Shown: positions 1-8,011 of the stretch, in pieces
Layout of the letters: every line of letters starts with the position of its first letter
Position numbering within the stretch: position 1 is the stretch's first letter
Assembly: GCA_050699875.1 (NCBI GenBank)
Contig: JBOHFX010000146.1
Span: 1-64,000 of the forward strand
Direction: 5' to 3'
Source of the DNA: GCA-003244245 sp050699875
Lineage (GTDB): Bacteria; Actinomycetota; Actinomycetes; Mycobacteriales; Pseudonocardiaceae
DNA length: 64,000 nt
The notes under the pieces: generated by a model
What the model saw: only the letters and a program-made list of their open reading frames with translations
Database searches by the model: none
What the model was told of the DNA's origin: nothing
Made by a program: the position numbers and the translations under genes

Positions 1-9
1 GGCCTGATT

Positions 10-35
10 ACCGCGTTCTGCATCCAGAACGCGGT
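10..35. other. Perfect 11-bp hairpin just upstream of hemB
   Basis: Two perfectly complementary 11-base arms (10-20 and 25-35) flank a 4-base loop. The hairpin ends about a dozen bases before the hemB start and has no T-tract. It could terminate transcription of a gene to the left of the window or form part of the hemB leader. The sequence alone does not decide between these. Confidence 0.6.
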
Positions 36-49
36 AGGGAAGTGACGTG

Positions 50-1021
50 ATGTACCCGACGAGTCGGCCGCGGCGGTTGCGGACCACGGCTGCGATGCGG
101 CGGCTGGTCAGAGAGACGACGGTGGTCGCGCACCAGCTGGTGCTGCCGGTTTTTGTCAAGCAGGGCGCCGCGGAGCCGGTACCGATCCCGTCGATGCCCG
201 GTGTCGTGCAGCACAGTCGGGACTCCCTGTGCAAGACCGCGGTCGAAGCGGCGACCGCCGGGATAGGCGGGATCATGCTGTTCGGAGTGCCCGCCACCCG
301 GGATGCCACCGGCTCGGGCGGCATCGATCCGGACGGCGCGCTCAACACAGCCTTGCGCGACGTGCGCGCCGAGGTGGGCGATGACCTCGTGATCATGGCT
401 GATACCTGTCTGGACGAATTCACCGATCACGGGCACTGCGGCCTGCTGGATGCGGCCGGCCGGGTGGACAACGACGCGACGCTCGCGGTGTACGCGCAGA
501 TGGCCGTGGCGCAGGTACAAGCCGGTGCACACCTGGTCGGCCTCAGCGGCATGATGGACGGCCAGGTGGGTGTGGTTCGGGCGGCGTTGGACGCCGCGGG
601 CCACCACGACGCCGGAATCCTGGGCTACAGCGCCAAGTACGCCTCGGCGTTGTATGGCCCGTTTCGCGATGCGGTGGAGTCCCAACTGCGTGGGAACCGC
701 TTGACTTACCAGCAGGATCCGGCGAACGCACGGGAAGCTGTGCGGGAGACGACGCTAGATCTCGCTGAGGGTGCCGACATCGTGATGGTCAAGCCCGCGA
801 TGCCCTACCTGGACGTGTTGCGCGCGGTCGCCGAGATCTCCGACGTCCCCGTCGCCGCTTACCAGGTCTCCGGGGAGTACTCGATGGTGGAAGCCGCGGT
901 GGCCCATGGCTGGCTGGACCGGCGATGCACCGTACTGGAGACGCTGACGTCGATCCGCCGGGCCGGTGCTGATCTGGTGCTGACGTACTGGGCCGTGCAA
1001 GCCGCAGGCTGGCTGCGCTGA
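50..1021 (+). CDS. hemB: Delta-aminolevulinic acid dehydratase (porphobilinogen synthase)
   Basis: HemB condenses two molecules of 5-aminolevulinate to porphobilinogen, the second committed step of tetrapyrrole synthesis, in the cytoplasm. The 323-residue length is normal. The two active-site lysines are visible: K196 in GYSAKYASALYGPF and K248 (Schiff-base lysine) in VMVKPAMPYLD. The metal-site segment DTCLDEFTDHGHCG has Cys120 and Cys130, but Asp122 stands where zinc-type enzymes carry the middle cysteine, so the site is intermediate between the zinc and magnesium classes. The ATG at 50 is preferred because AGGGAA lies 8 bases upstream; the GTG at 47 is an alternative. Two small membrane-protein genes and hemL follow in the same direction. 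Confidence 0.95.
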   Translation: MYPTSRPRRLRTTAAMRRLVRETTVVAHQLVLPVFVKQGAAEPVPIPSMPGVVQHSRDSLCKTAVEAATAGIGGIMLFGVPATRDATGSGGIDPDGALNTALRDVRAEVGDDLVIMADTCLDEFTDHGHCGLLDAAGRVDNDATLAVYAQMAVAQVQAGAHLVGLSGMMDGQVGVVRAALDAAGHHDAGILGYSAKYASALYGPFRDAVESQLRGNRLTYQQDPANAREAVRETTLDLAEGADIVMVKPAMPYLDVLRAVAEISDVPVAAYQVSGEYSMVEAAVAHGWLDRRCTVLETLTSIRRAGADLVLTYWAVQAAGWLR

Positions 1022-1071
1022 CGCCAGCGAGTCCCGGCGGTGCCGCAGGTCCGCGACTACCGTGAGGAGGC

Positions 1072-1602
1072 ATGACAACGCCCCCGCCGTCGCCCGACTT
1101 TCGTGACCAGCACGCGCCGGTGCCGGAATCCCCGCCCCGAGGTCCGCGGCCGAGAACAGTCGAGATCTCTTTTTGGCTCTGGATCATCACACTGACCTTC
1201 AGCGGCATCGGCATTCTGATCACGTTGACCCAGATCGACCAGCTACGCGCCGAAGTGATCAACGCAGCTCTCGCCCAGAACCCGGCGCAGGACCGGTCGG
1301 TGATCGAGAGCGTGATGACTGTGGGGGTGACTGTGGGTGTGGTGTTGGCGTTGTTATTCGTCGCGGCCGGATTCGCCTTCGCGTTCCTCATGCGCAAGGG
1401 CCGCAACTGGGCGCGGATGATGTTGGCCGTGCCTGGCGGCTTGATCGTGCTGTTGTGGCTGATCGGCCTCACGCAGGGCGCCGGGCCAACGGCTGCTGTC
1501 GGTGTCTCTTTGGTCCAGCTCCTACTGCTCGTGACAGCCATCGCGACCATGTTCGGGGCGGAGGCCAATGCGTGGTTCCGCCGTCCCCGGCCCGGATTTT
1601 GA
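1072..1602 (+). CDS. Four-helix membrane protein next to hemB
   Basis: This 176-residue protein has a proline-rich cytoplasmic N-terminus (about residues 1-35) and four predicted membrane helices at roughly 33-55, 82-108, 118-135 and 143-163. A clear ribosome site (GAGGAGG) precedes the ATG. A membrane protein of this kind follows hemB in related actinobacteria (Rv0513 position, from recall). No enzymatic motif is visible and the function is unknown. It lies 50 bases after hemB and is probably co-transcribed with it. Confidence 0.8.
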   Translation: MTTPPPSPDFRDQHAPVPESPPRGPRPRTVEISFWLWIITLTFSGIGILITLTQIDQLRAEVINAALAQNPAQDRSVIESVMTVGVTVGVVLALLFVAAGFAFAFLMRKGRNWARMMLAVPGGLIVLLWLIGLTQGAGPTAAVGVSLVQLLLLVTAIATMFGAEANAWFRRPRPGF

Positions 1603-1695
1603 CCATCGCTTTGCTCGATGCCGCTTTCTCGGGCCATGGTGACAACGCTGCCAGCGATCACCGACAATCCCCGCCGACCAACTGCCGGATGTGTC

Positions 1696-2004
1696 ATGAC
1701 AGGCTGCGGCATGGGTTTCGCAACGTCGACGCGCCTGCGTTGGCTGCGGGTTGCAGCGCCCATGGTCGAGTTGTTGACCGCCATCCTGCTGGGCTGCTTC
1801 GCTTGGTGGTGCTGGCACCGCGGTGTGATCGTGATGTTGCGCCGCGGTGTCGAGATGAACCGCGTTGAGGGCGGATGGTGGGCCGTTGCCACCGGGGCGG
1901 CGACACTGGCCGGGATCCTGTTGCTCGACGCTGGACGGCGAGTGGCGCGGGTGTGGGCGGTTCGGGCCGTTACGGGCGGCTGCGACTACAGGGGGTCCGA
2001 GTGA
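1696..2004 (+). CDS. Small two-helix membrane protein
   Basis: The gene encodes about 102 residues with two hydrophobic segments (roughly 22-42 and 60-80) separated by a basic loop, and a basic tail. It occupies the place of the short transmembrane gene between hemB and hemL in mycobacteria (Rv0514 position, from recall). The start is uncertain: the frame is open from 1618 with other ATGs at 1636 and 1711, none with a strong ribosome site, and 1696 was chosen because the hydrophobic domain starts shortly after it. No function can be assigned. Confidence 0.55.
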   Translation: MTGCGMGFATSTRLRWLRVAAPMVELLTAILLGCFAWWCWHRGVIVMLRRGVEMNRVEGGWWAVATGAATLAGILLLDAGRRVARVWAVRAVTGGCDYRGSE

Positions 2005-2128
2005 GCGCACGAGGCTGCAGGGGGCTTCGTGACGACACTTCGTGTCTGGGAGCAGGACGCGAGCTGCGGCGACGGGGTGGGAATGCCCTGACCGACGCGA
2101 TCGATCAGTTGCCCAGCTCGGTCGCGAG

Positions 2129-3448
2129 GTGAGCGCCATCGAGTCGGCCCGACTGTTCAGCCGGGCCAGCGCGGTGATCCCCGGTGGGGTGAATTCCCCG
2201 GTGCGGGCTTTTGGTGCGGTCGGCGGTACGCCACGCTTCATGATCCGGGCAGCGGGCCCCTACCTGTGGGATGCCGACGGCACCCGCTACGTCGACCTGG
2301 TTTCGTCGTGGGGGCCGATGATTCTGGGCCACGCCCACCCTGCGGTGGTGGATGCGGTACGGCAGGCCGCCACGCAGGGGCTGTCCTTCGGCACTCCCAC
2401 CATCGGGGAGGTCGAACTCGCCGAGGAGATCGTGCGCCGGGTCGAGCCGGTTGAGCAGGTTCGCCTGGTCAATTCCGGCACCGAGGCGACGATGAGCGCG
2501 ATCAGGCTGGCCCGCGGTGTCACCGGGCGCCCCGCGGTGGCCAAGTTCGCCGGGCACTATCACGGGCACGTCGACGCGTTGCTCGTCGCTGCCGGCTCCG
2601 GTGTCGCGACCTTCGGGCTGCCCAGCAGCCCGGGCGTGACCGGCGCCCAGGCCGTCGACACAATCGTGTTGCCCTATAACGACCTCGACGCGGTCCGCGA
2701 GGCGTTCGCGCAGCGAGGCGAGGAGATCGCCGCCGTCATCGCCGAGGCGGCCGCCGGGAACATGGGCGCGGTGCCACCTGCCCCGGGCTTCAACGCCGCG
2801 CTGCGCGAGCTGTGCCGCGCCCACGGCGCATTGCTGATCCTGGACGAGGTGATGACCGGATTCCGGGTCTCGGCCGCCGGTTGGTTCGGGCTCGAGCAGG
2901 TGCCGGCTGACCTCTATACCTTCGGCAAGGTCATGTCCGGCGGGCTGCCGGCAGCGGCCTTCGGCGGTTCCGCGAACCTGATGGCTCACCTGGCGCCGGC
3001 CGGACCGGTGTACCAGGCGGGCACATTGTCCGGGAATCCAGTCGCGGTGGCAGCCGGGTTGGCCACGCTGCGGGCCGCCGGCGAGGAGGTCTACGCCCGG
3101 CTCGACGGTGCGGCTGCCCGGCTGGCGGACCTGCTGACCGAGGCACTGCGAGCCCAGAGCGTGCCGCACGTGGTGCAGACCGCCGGCTCCTTGCTCAGCG
3201 TGTTGTTCACCAGTACCGGACCGGTGCGTGACTATGCCGGCGTACAGGCCACCCAGACCTGGCGTTTCCCGGCGTTGTTCCATGCGTTGCTCGAACGTGG
3301 CGTCTACGCCCCACCCAGTGCGTTCGAGTCCTGGTTCGTGTCCGCTGCGTTGGACGACGAGGCCTTCGAGGTGATCGCCGCGGCGCTGCCGCATGCCGCG
3401 CGAGCCGCCGCCCGAGCGTCAGTGCCCCAAGAACAGCGTCCGTCATGA
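2129..3448 (+). CDS. hemL: Glutamate-1-semialdehyde 2,1-aminomutase
   Basis: HemL is a PLP enzyme that converts glutamate-1-semialdehyde to 5-aminolevulinate, the substrate of HemB upstream. The protein has 439 residues, the family norm. It starts with the typical ESARLFSRASAVIPGGVNSPVRAF region, carries the NSGTEATMSAIRLAR cofactor motif and the dinucleotide-like LILDEVMTGFR, and the PLP lysine is K267 in YTFGKVMSGGLPAAAFGG. The GTG at 2129 gives the family-typical N-terminus; the frame is open further upstream but that part is not HemL-like. The stop overlaps the ATG of the next gene by four bases. Confidence 0.95.
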   Translation: MSAIESARLFSRASAVIPGGVNSPVRAFGAVGGTPRFMIRAAGPYLWDADGTRYVDLVSSWGPMILGHAHPAVVDAVRQAATQGLSFGTPTIGEVELAEEIVRRVEPVEQVRLVNSGTEATMSAIRLARGVTGRPAVAKFAGHYHGHVDALLVAAGSGVATFGLPSSPGVTGAQAVDTIVLPYNDLDAVREAFAQRGEEIAAVIAEAAAGNMGAVPPAPGFNAALRELCRAHGALLILDEVMTGFRVSAAGWFGLEQVPADLYTFGKVMSGGLPAAAFGGSANLMAHLAPAGPVYQAGTLSGNPVAVAAGLATLRAAGEEVYARLDGAAARLADLLTEALRAQSVPHVVQTAGSLLSVLFTSTGPVRDYAGVQATQTWRFPALFHALLERGVYAPPSAFESWFVSAALDDEAFEVIAAALPHAARAAARASVPQEQRPS

Positions 3449-4074
3449 GCCGCACGGTGGTTCATCTGCTCCGGCACGGCGAGGTGCACAACCCGGACGG
3501 GATCCTTTACGGCCGGTTACCCGGCTTCCGGCTGTCCGATGTCGGCATCCGCCAAGCCCAGCTGGTCACCGAGTATCTCGGCGAGCGCGATGTGGTGCAT
3601 GTCGTCGGATCGCCGATGTTGCGGGCGCAACAGACCGCAGAGCCGATCGCCGCCCGGCATGGTCTCGACGTGGTCACCGATGAGGGGCTGATCGAGGCCG
3701 GCAACGTGTTCGAGGGCGCCCCGGTGTCGGTCGGTGACGGAATGCTGCGTGACCCGCGGCACTGGCCCAAGTTGTACAACCCCTTCCGGCCGTCCTGGGG
3801 CGAGCCGTACCGGGACATCGCGAGCCGAATGCTCGCCGCAGCCTACCGTGCCCGGGAGCACGCCGCTGGGCATGAGGCCGTCTGCGTGTCTCATCAGCTA
3901 CCGATCTGGACGTTGCGCCGGTATCTGGACCAGCGGCGACTCTGGCACGACCCCCGGCGCAGGCAATGCGCCTTGGCGTCGTTGACCAGCCTGGTCTTCT
4001 CCGGGAAGGAACTGGTCGAGGTGGTTTATACCGAGCCTGCCGGCCATTCGGACCCGAAGGTTGCCGGGGCATAA
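3445..4074 (+). CDS. Histidine phosphatase / phosphoglycerate mutase family protein
   Basis: This is a 209-residue member of the histidine phosphatase superfamily. The catalytic LLRHGEVHNP motif begins at about residue 8, and the second histidine is in VSHQLPIW. In related genomes this gene sits between hemL and the cytochrome c maturation genes tlpA-ccdA-resB-ccsB (Rv0525 position, from recall). Here it is the last gene before the lanthipeptide cluster. The substrate is not known. The ATG overlaps the hemL stop (ATGA). Confidence 0.88.
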   Translation: MSRTVVHLLRHGEVHNPDGILYGRLPGFRLSDVGIRQAQLVTEYLGERDVVHVVGSPMLRAQQTAEPIAARHGLDVVTDEGLIEAGNVFEGAPVSVGDGMLRDPRHWPKLYNPFRPSWGEPYRDIASRMLAAAYRAREHAAGHEAVCVSHQLPIWTLRRYLDQRRLWHDPRRRQCALASLTSLVFSGKELVEVVYTEPAGHSDPKVAGA

Positions 4075-4129
4075 GGTGCGCGTGGTCGCTTGGACCGGGT
4101 CGGGCACAGTCATACCACAGGTGTAGAGA

Positions 4130-4155
4130 ATGTACCCGATACATCATTTGATGTA
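4130..4155. promoter_or_regulatory. Overlapping palindromes, candidate operator
   Basis: Three ATGTA/TACAT half-sites lie in 26 bases. The left pair (4130-4134 and 4140-4144) has a 5-base spacer. The right pair forms a 16-base palindrome with 7-base arms (4140-4146 and 4149-4155) around TT. This shape is typical of a dimeric repressor site. It lies at the left border of the lanthipeptide cluster, about 350 bases before the regulator gene. The 427-base gap 4075-4501 otherwise holds the repeat at 4272-4321 and no gene. Confidence 0.4.
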
Positions 4156-4271
4156 GCGAGACTGCATAACCTGAGGTACGCCGAAGCTGCCTTGTGGGCG
4201 TGATGACCGGCGGCCGATGTTTGCAACCTGAACCTCAGCACAGTTTCGCCCAAACAACTGCAAAAGTGATG

Positions 4272-4321
4272 GTAACGGAGTAACATTCCGATTCCCGCAG
4301 TATTAGCGAACGTAACGGAGT
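4272..4321 (+). promoter_or_regulatory. Ten-base direct repeat in the regulator promoter region
   Basis: GTAACGGAGT occurs at 4272-4281 and 4312-4321, 40 bases apart (about four helical turns on the same face). SARP-type activators bind direct repeats, so this could be an autoregulatory site of the following gene. The spacing is not the classic SARP spacing, so the assignment is an inference. Confidence 0.3.
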
Positions 4322-4501
4322 GTGAAATGTCGCACTGGCGTTCCGGGCGAAGTCGATCGGGGTCAGCGCTACCCGACGGTAGGGGAGATTTGCTGACTGA
4401 GGTGCCGCCGGCTGCCCACGCCGGACAACGGGATGGCGGCTGTCACATCTGGCCTGAGCGCACCGTGTGCAGAGCAGGCGGTGCTAGCGGGTGGCATTAG
4501 G

Positions 4502-7500
4502 ATGACGCCGCCTGCTGGACCAGATGCACCAGGGCCAGCTGAAGATCACATCGAGCGTCGGTCAGTTGACGAGCTGCTGGACCGCGCCGCGAAGCGCCGA
4601 ATTTGCGTGGTGATGGGCGCAGCCGGGTGGGGTAAGTCCACCGCGGTGGCGGCCTGGGCCCGCGGTCGCCCGACCGCGTGGCTGCGCTACGAGGATCACG
4701 AAGGGGACGCAGAACGCCTGCTGGCCGCCCTGAGTGCGGCGTTGCGGGCCCAGCGGTCCGTGTTCGAGCCCGCCCAGGATGGTGCTGCAGCGGACACCGA
4801 CCGGGTGGGGTCGTCGGTAGCCTCCCTCTGCGTCTGGCTGCAGAGTGCGCTGAGCAAGGATTTCGTTGTGGTCCTCGACGACCTGCACGGGCTGGCGGCC
4901 AATAGCGATGCCGTGGACGTCGTCGACGGTCTGTGCCGGCGTGCACCGGAACGGCTGCATCTGATTCTGATGTCTCGACGCGAGCTCCCGTTTTCGTTGC
5001 AGCGACTGCGGGGTCGCGGTCTTGTGACCGAGATCCACGCACCTGACCTCGCCTTCGACGTCGCCGATGTTGAGGCACTGCTGCGCAAGACCGTAGGAAA
5101 GGATCCACCTGGCCTGTCGAGACGAGTGTGGGAGCACACCGGTGGCTGGGCCACTGCCGTGCACTGCGCTGTGGAGATGCTACGAGCTGTCGAGGTGGAC
5201 CAGCGGCTGAGCGCGGTGGAACGGCTTTCCCAACCAGGAGAGCGCTTTCACGGTTATCTGGCCGAGGAGGTCATCGGCGCCGCACCCGAGTGGGTTGTGC
5301 AGTTACTCCGCAGATTGGCGATATTCCACGACGTCCGATCCACAACGGAGATTGCGCGTGGGCTCAATGACTCTACGACCGTACTGGCCGAGCTGAGCCG
5401 CCTGGGACTCGTGCGGCGCAGCGGAGACGACAGCGCCGGGTGGTCGCTCGTGCGTCCGTTGCGTGACTACTTCGAGCACGAGGCGCCGCCAACCTCCAGC
5501 GAGCGCAAAGCGTTGCACGTGACGGCCGCCAACGAGCATATCGAGCGGGGAGCACCGGCCGACGCGCTGCGGCATCTGCTCGCGGCCGGCGATCATGCCG
5601 AGTGCGCCGCGCTACTAGTCGATCATGGTGGTGCGATAGTGGAGAGCGGCCAACCCGACGCCGTGTTGGAAGCCACCCGGCTGCCTGCCGAGTACCTCGA
5701 CGATCCACGGATCCAACGAGTTCTCGGACAGGCACAGCAAGTACGAGGGCAGTGGGCGCAGGCGATGCAGTACTTCCACCGCGCTGGCCACGACCAAGAC
5801 GAGCTCGATCCGGCGCTGTCCTGGCGGGTGGGCTTGATTGCCTTCGCCCAAGGCGAGTTCGAGGAGGTCCAAGCGCTGACTCGGCGAGCGCGGCTACACC
5901 GAGAGGACACCCTCGACGAGACCCGCGTGCTGGCGCTGGCTGCCAGTGCCCACCGGATGGCCGGTGACCTCGAGGGTCTGCGGAAGATGGCAACTCAAGC
6001 ACGTGCCGCCGCCCGGCGGTGCGGCCAGGCTCGGGCGTGGTCCAGCGTGCACCACGTCTTCGCGCTGCATGCCGCAGCCGAAGGCGACTGGCGGCAAGCT
6101 GACGCTTACTTCACCGATGCCCTGCGCAGCGCTGAGGCGAGCAGTGAACTGCTCCAGCTGATGTGGATCCGGGCGATCCGAGCATTTCACCAGTACGAGA
6201 TGGGCGCACCTCGCCAAGCGCTCGCCGATAGCCACATCGTGTTGAGTCTCAGCGAGCGCTGCGAGGATCCATTCCTGGTGGCACATACGCTGACCACGCG
6301 CGGCCGCGCGTGCGCACGCCTGGGGTTACTGGACGAAGCAGCGGGCAACTTCGCCACCGCTGTCGACCTCTTTCAGCGCATCGGCTCCCGATTCCTGGCG
6401 GGGCCCCTGTGCGGCCTCGGTGATTTGCATCGGACCAAAGGCCAGCTGGTTCGAGCCCGAGCGGCGTACGAGGAAGCCCTGGCGCTGGCACAGCCGCACC
6501 ACGACGTGTTCGGCCTCAGCTCGGCCCTGGTCGGTCTCGCGCGCATCGCTGCGGTCGAGGATTTGACAACCGCCCGTGAGTTCGCGGCCCGGGCAGTGGA
6601 CCTGGGCGAGGGTCTGCGTAAGGTGCCGGCGTTGCTTGCCCGCGGATGGGTCGAGCTGATGGGCGGGGATCGGCAGCGCGCCTCGACGGATGCCAATCGA
6701 GCGGCAGCGGCCGCGCGGCAACGGCGAGACAACCTAGGTCTGGCCGAGGCGATCACCCTACGCGTGCTGGCCTCCACCGATGCCGTCATGGATGCAGCCC
6801 CACTGCGGGAGGCGATCGACATCTGGCACGAAACGGGCTGCCGCCTTGAGGAAGCCGCGACCAGAGTCGTGGCCGCTCGGATCGCCGCACCGCTGCCCCG
6901 AGTCGAGGCCGACGTCGCCGACCAGTTGCTTAGGGACAGCGGCGTGGACGTCGAGTCGCGGCGAGCCGCCGGACCGCTGGGCGTGCTGGTCCGTTTCGCG
7001 CCCGCGGTGTCCATCCAGACCTTAGGTGTGTTCCGGGTGATCCGCGACCGCATCCCGGTTCCGAACGTTGCCTGGAAGTCGAAGAAAGCTCGGGATCTGC
7101 TGAAGATTCTCGTCGCCCGGCGGCGGCCGACCCCCCGTGACCAACTGATGGAGTTGTTGTGGCCGGATGTGGATCCGGCGGTGACCAGCAACCGGCTCTC
7201 GGTGCTGCTCTCCACGGTCCGCGATGTGCTGCAGCCGCACGCCGCCGGCGAGGGTCCGTTGATCACCACCGATGGCGCGGTGTCGTTGAACCCGGCGCAG
7301 GTCAGCATCGACGTCGAGGACTTCCTTGCCCGGGCCACCGCCGCCCTCGACGCGAACCGGGCCCGGCAACCGGATGCGACCGCACGACTCATGGCTGCCG
7401 TGGCAGCCCATACCGGGGATTTCCTCGAAGAGGACCCGTACCAGGAGTGGGCCACGGCGTTGGCTGAAGAAGTCCGGGCCACCCACATCGCGCTGCTACG

Positions 7501-7747
7501 CGCATTGGCCGCGCGGTTACGCGATGCTGGTGACACCGACGCGGTCGTGCGGTACTTGCTGTGCCTGCGCGAGCAGGATTGCTACGACGAACAGACCCAT
7601 CTGAACCTCGTCGAGGTCCTGCTCGAGGCTGGACGCCTCGGTCAGGCCCGCCGTCACCACGAAAGCTACCTGCGTCGGATGGCGGAGATCGGTGTACCGG
7701 CGCGCCCACTTTCGGAGATCACAGCGCGGGGATTAGTCGGGCGCTGA
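4502..7747 (+). CDS. STAND ATPase/TPR regulator with C-terminal SARP (winged helix + BTAD) module
   Basis: This protein of about 1081 residues has a Walker A (GAAGWGKST, 39-47), a Walker B-like VVVLDDLHG near residue 125, and a MalT-type STAND NTPase followed by helical TPR-like repeats (about 330-820). The C-terminus is a SARP unit: a winged helix from about residue 840 (SIQTLGVFRV, KSKKARDLLKILVA, PRDQLMELLWPD, SNRLSVLLSTVRDVL) and a bacterial transcriptional activation domain to the end. The usual large-SARP order is SARP first and then STAND-TPR, so this arrangement is reversed. It is the likely pathway-specific activator of the lanthipeptide genes. The ATG at 4433 is an alternative start, adding 23 residues. 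Confidence 0.85.
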   Translation: MTPPAGPDAPGPAEDHIERRSVDELLDRAAKRRICVVMGAAGWGKSTAVAAWARGRPTAWLRYEDHEGDAERLLAALSAALRAQRSVFEPAQDGAAADTDRVGSSVASLCVWLQSALSKDFVVVLDDLHGLAANSDAVDVVDGLCRRAPERLHLILMSRRELPFSLQRLRGRGLVTEIHAPDLAFDVADVEALLRKTVGKDPPGLSRRVWEHTGGWATAVHCAVEMLRAVEVDQRLSAVERLSQPGERFHGYLAEEVIGAAPEWVVQLLRRLAIFHDVRSTTEIARGLNDSTTVLAELSRLGLVRRSGDDSAGWSLVRPLRDYFEHEAPPTSSERKALHVTAANEHIERGAPADALRHLLAAGDHAECAALLVDHGGAIVESGQPDAVLEATRLPAEYLDDPRIQRVLGQAQQVRGQWAQAMQYFHRAGHDQDELDPALSWRVGLIAFAQGEFEEVQALTRRARLHREDTLDETRVLALAASAHRMAGDLEGLRKMATQARAAARRCGQARAWSSVHHVFALHAAAEGDWRQADAYFTDALRSAEASSELLQLMWIRAIRAFHQYEMGAPRQALADSHIVLSLSERCEDPFLVAHTLTTRGRACARLGLLDEAAGNFATAVDLFQRIGSRFLAGPLCGLGDLHRTKGQLVRARAAYEEALALAQPHHDVFGLSSALVGLARIAAVEDLTTAREFAARAVDLGEGLRKVPALLARGWVELMGGDRQRASTDANRAAAAARQRRDNLGLAEAITLRVLASTDAVMDAAPLREAIDIWHETGCRLEEAATRVVAARIAAPLPRVEADVADQLLRDSGVDVESRRAAGPLGVLVRFAPAVSIQTLGVFRVIRDRIPVPNVAWKSKKARDLLKILVARRRPTPRDQLMELLWPDVDPAVTSNRLSVLLSTVRDVLQPHAAGEGPLITTDGAVSLNPAQVSIDVEDFLARATAALDANRARQPDATARLMAAVAAHTGDFLEEDPYQEWATALAEEVRATHIALLRALAARLRDAGDTDAVVRYLLCLREQDCYDEQTHLNLVEVLLEAGRLGQARRHHESYLRRMAEIGVPARPLSEITARGLVGR

Positions 7748-8011
7748 CGAAACCGGCTAAGCCCGAAAAGCCGATGTCAGCAGCGCCAATAGGGCCGCTC
7801 AACTGTGCGCTTATAAGATCATTGTAGCCAACAGCTAAGACCATCAGCACTGCGCCTTCGTAGTCTCATGACGTGTCGCTCAGGGGGCGACATGGATGCC
7901 TGGAGACAAGGGTGTGTGCCTGATGGCGATTGGTCGCAGCGGCTCCTTTCGTAGTCCGCATGTTGGGCCGAACGGCCGTGCGCGGTCCGCTGATCGGAGG
8001 AACCAGTAACA

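Noticed and set aside
789..1892. Long antisense frame (367 codons) over hemB and the next gene
   Set aside because: It runs opposite to two well-supported genes, has arginine/proline-rich shadow composition and no motif.
7748..8011. Second precursor peptide between regulator and lanL
   Set aside because: No short frame with Cys plus Ser/Thr-rich end and ribosome site was found.
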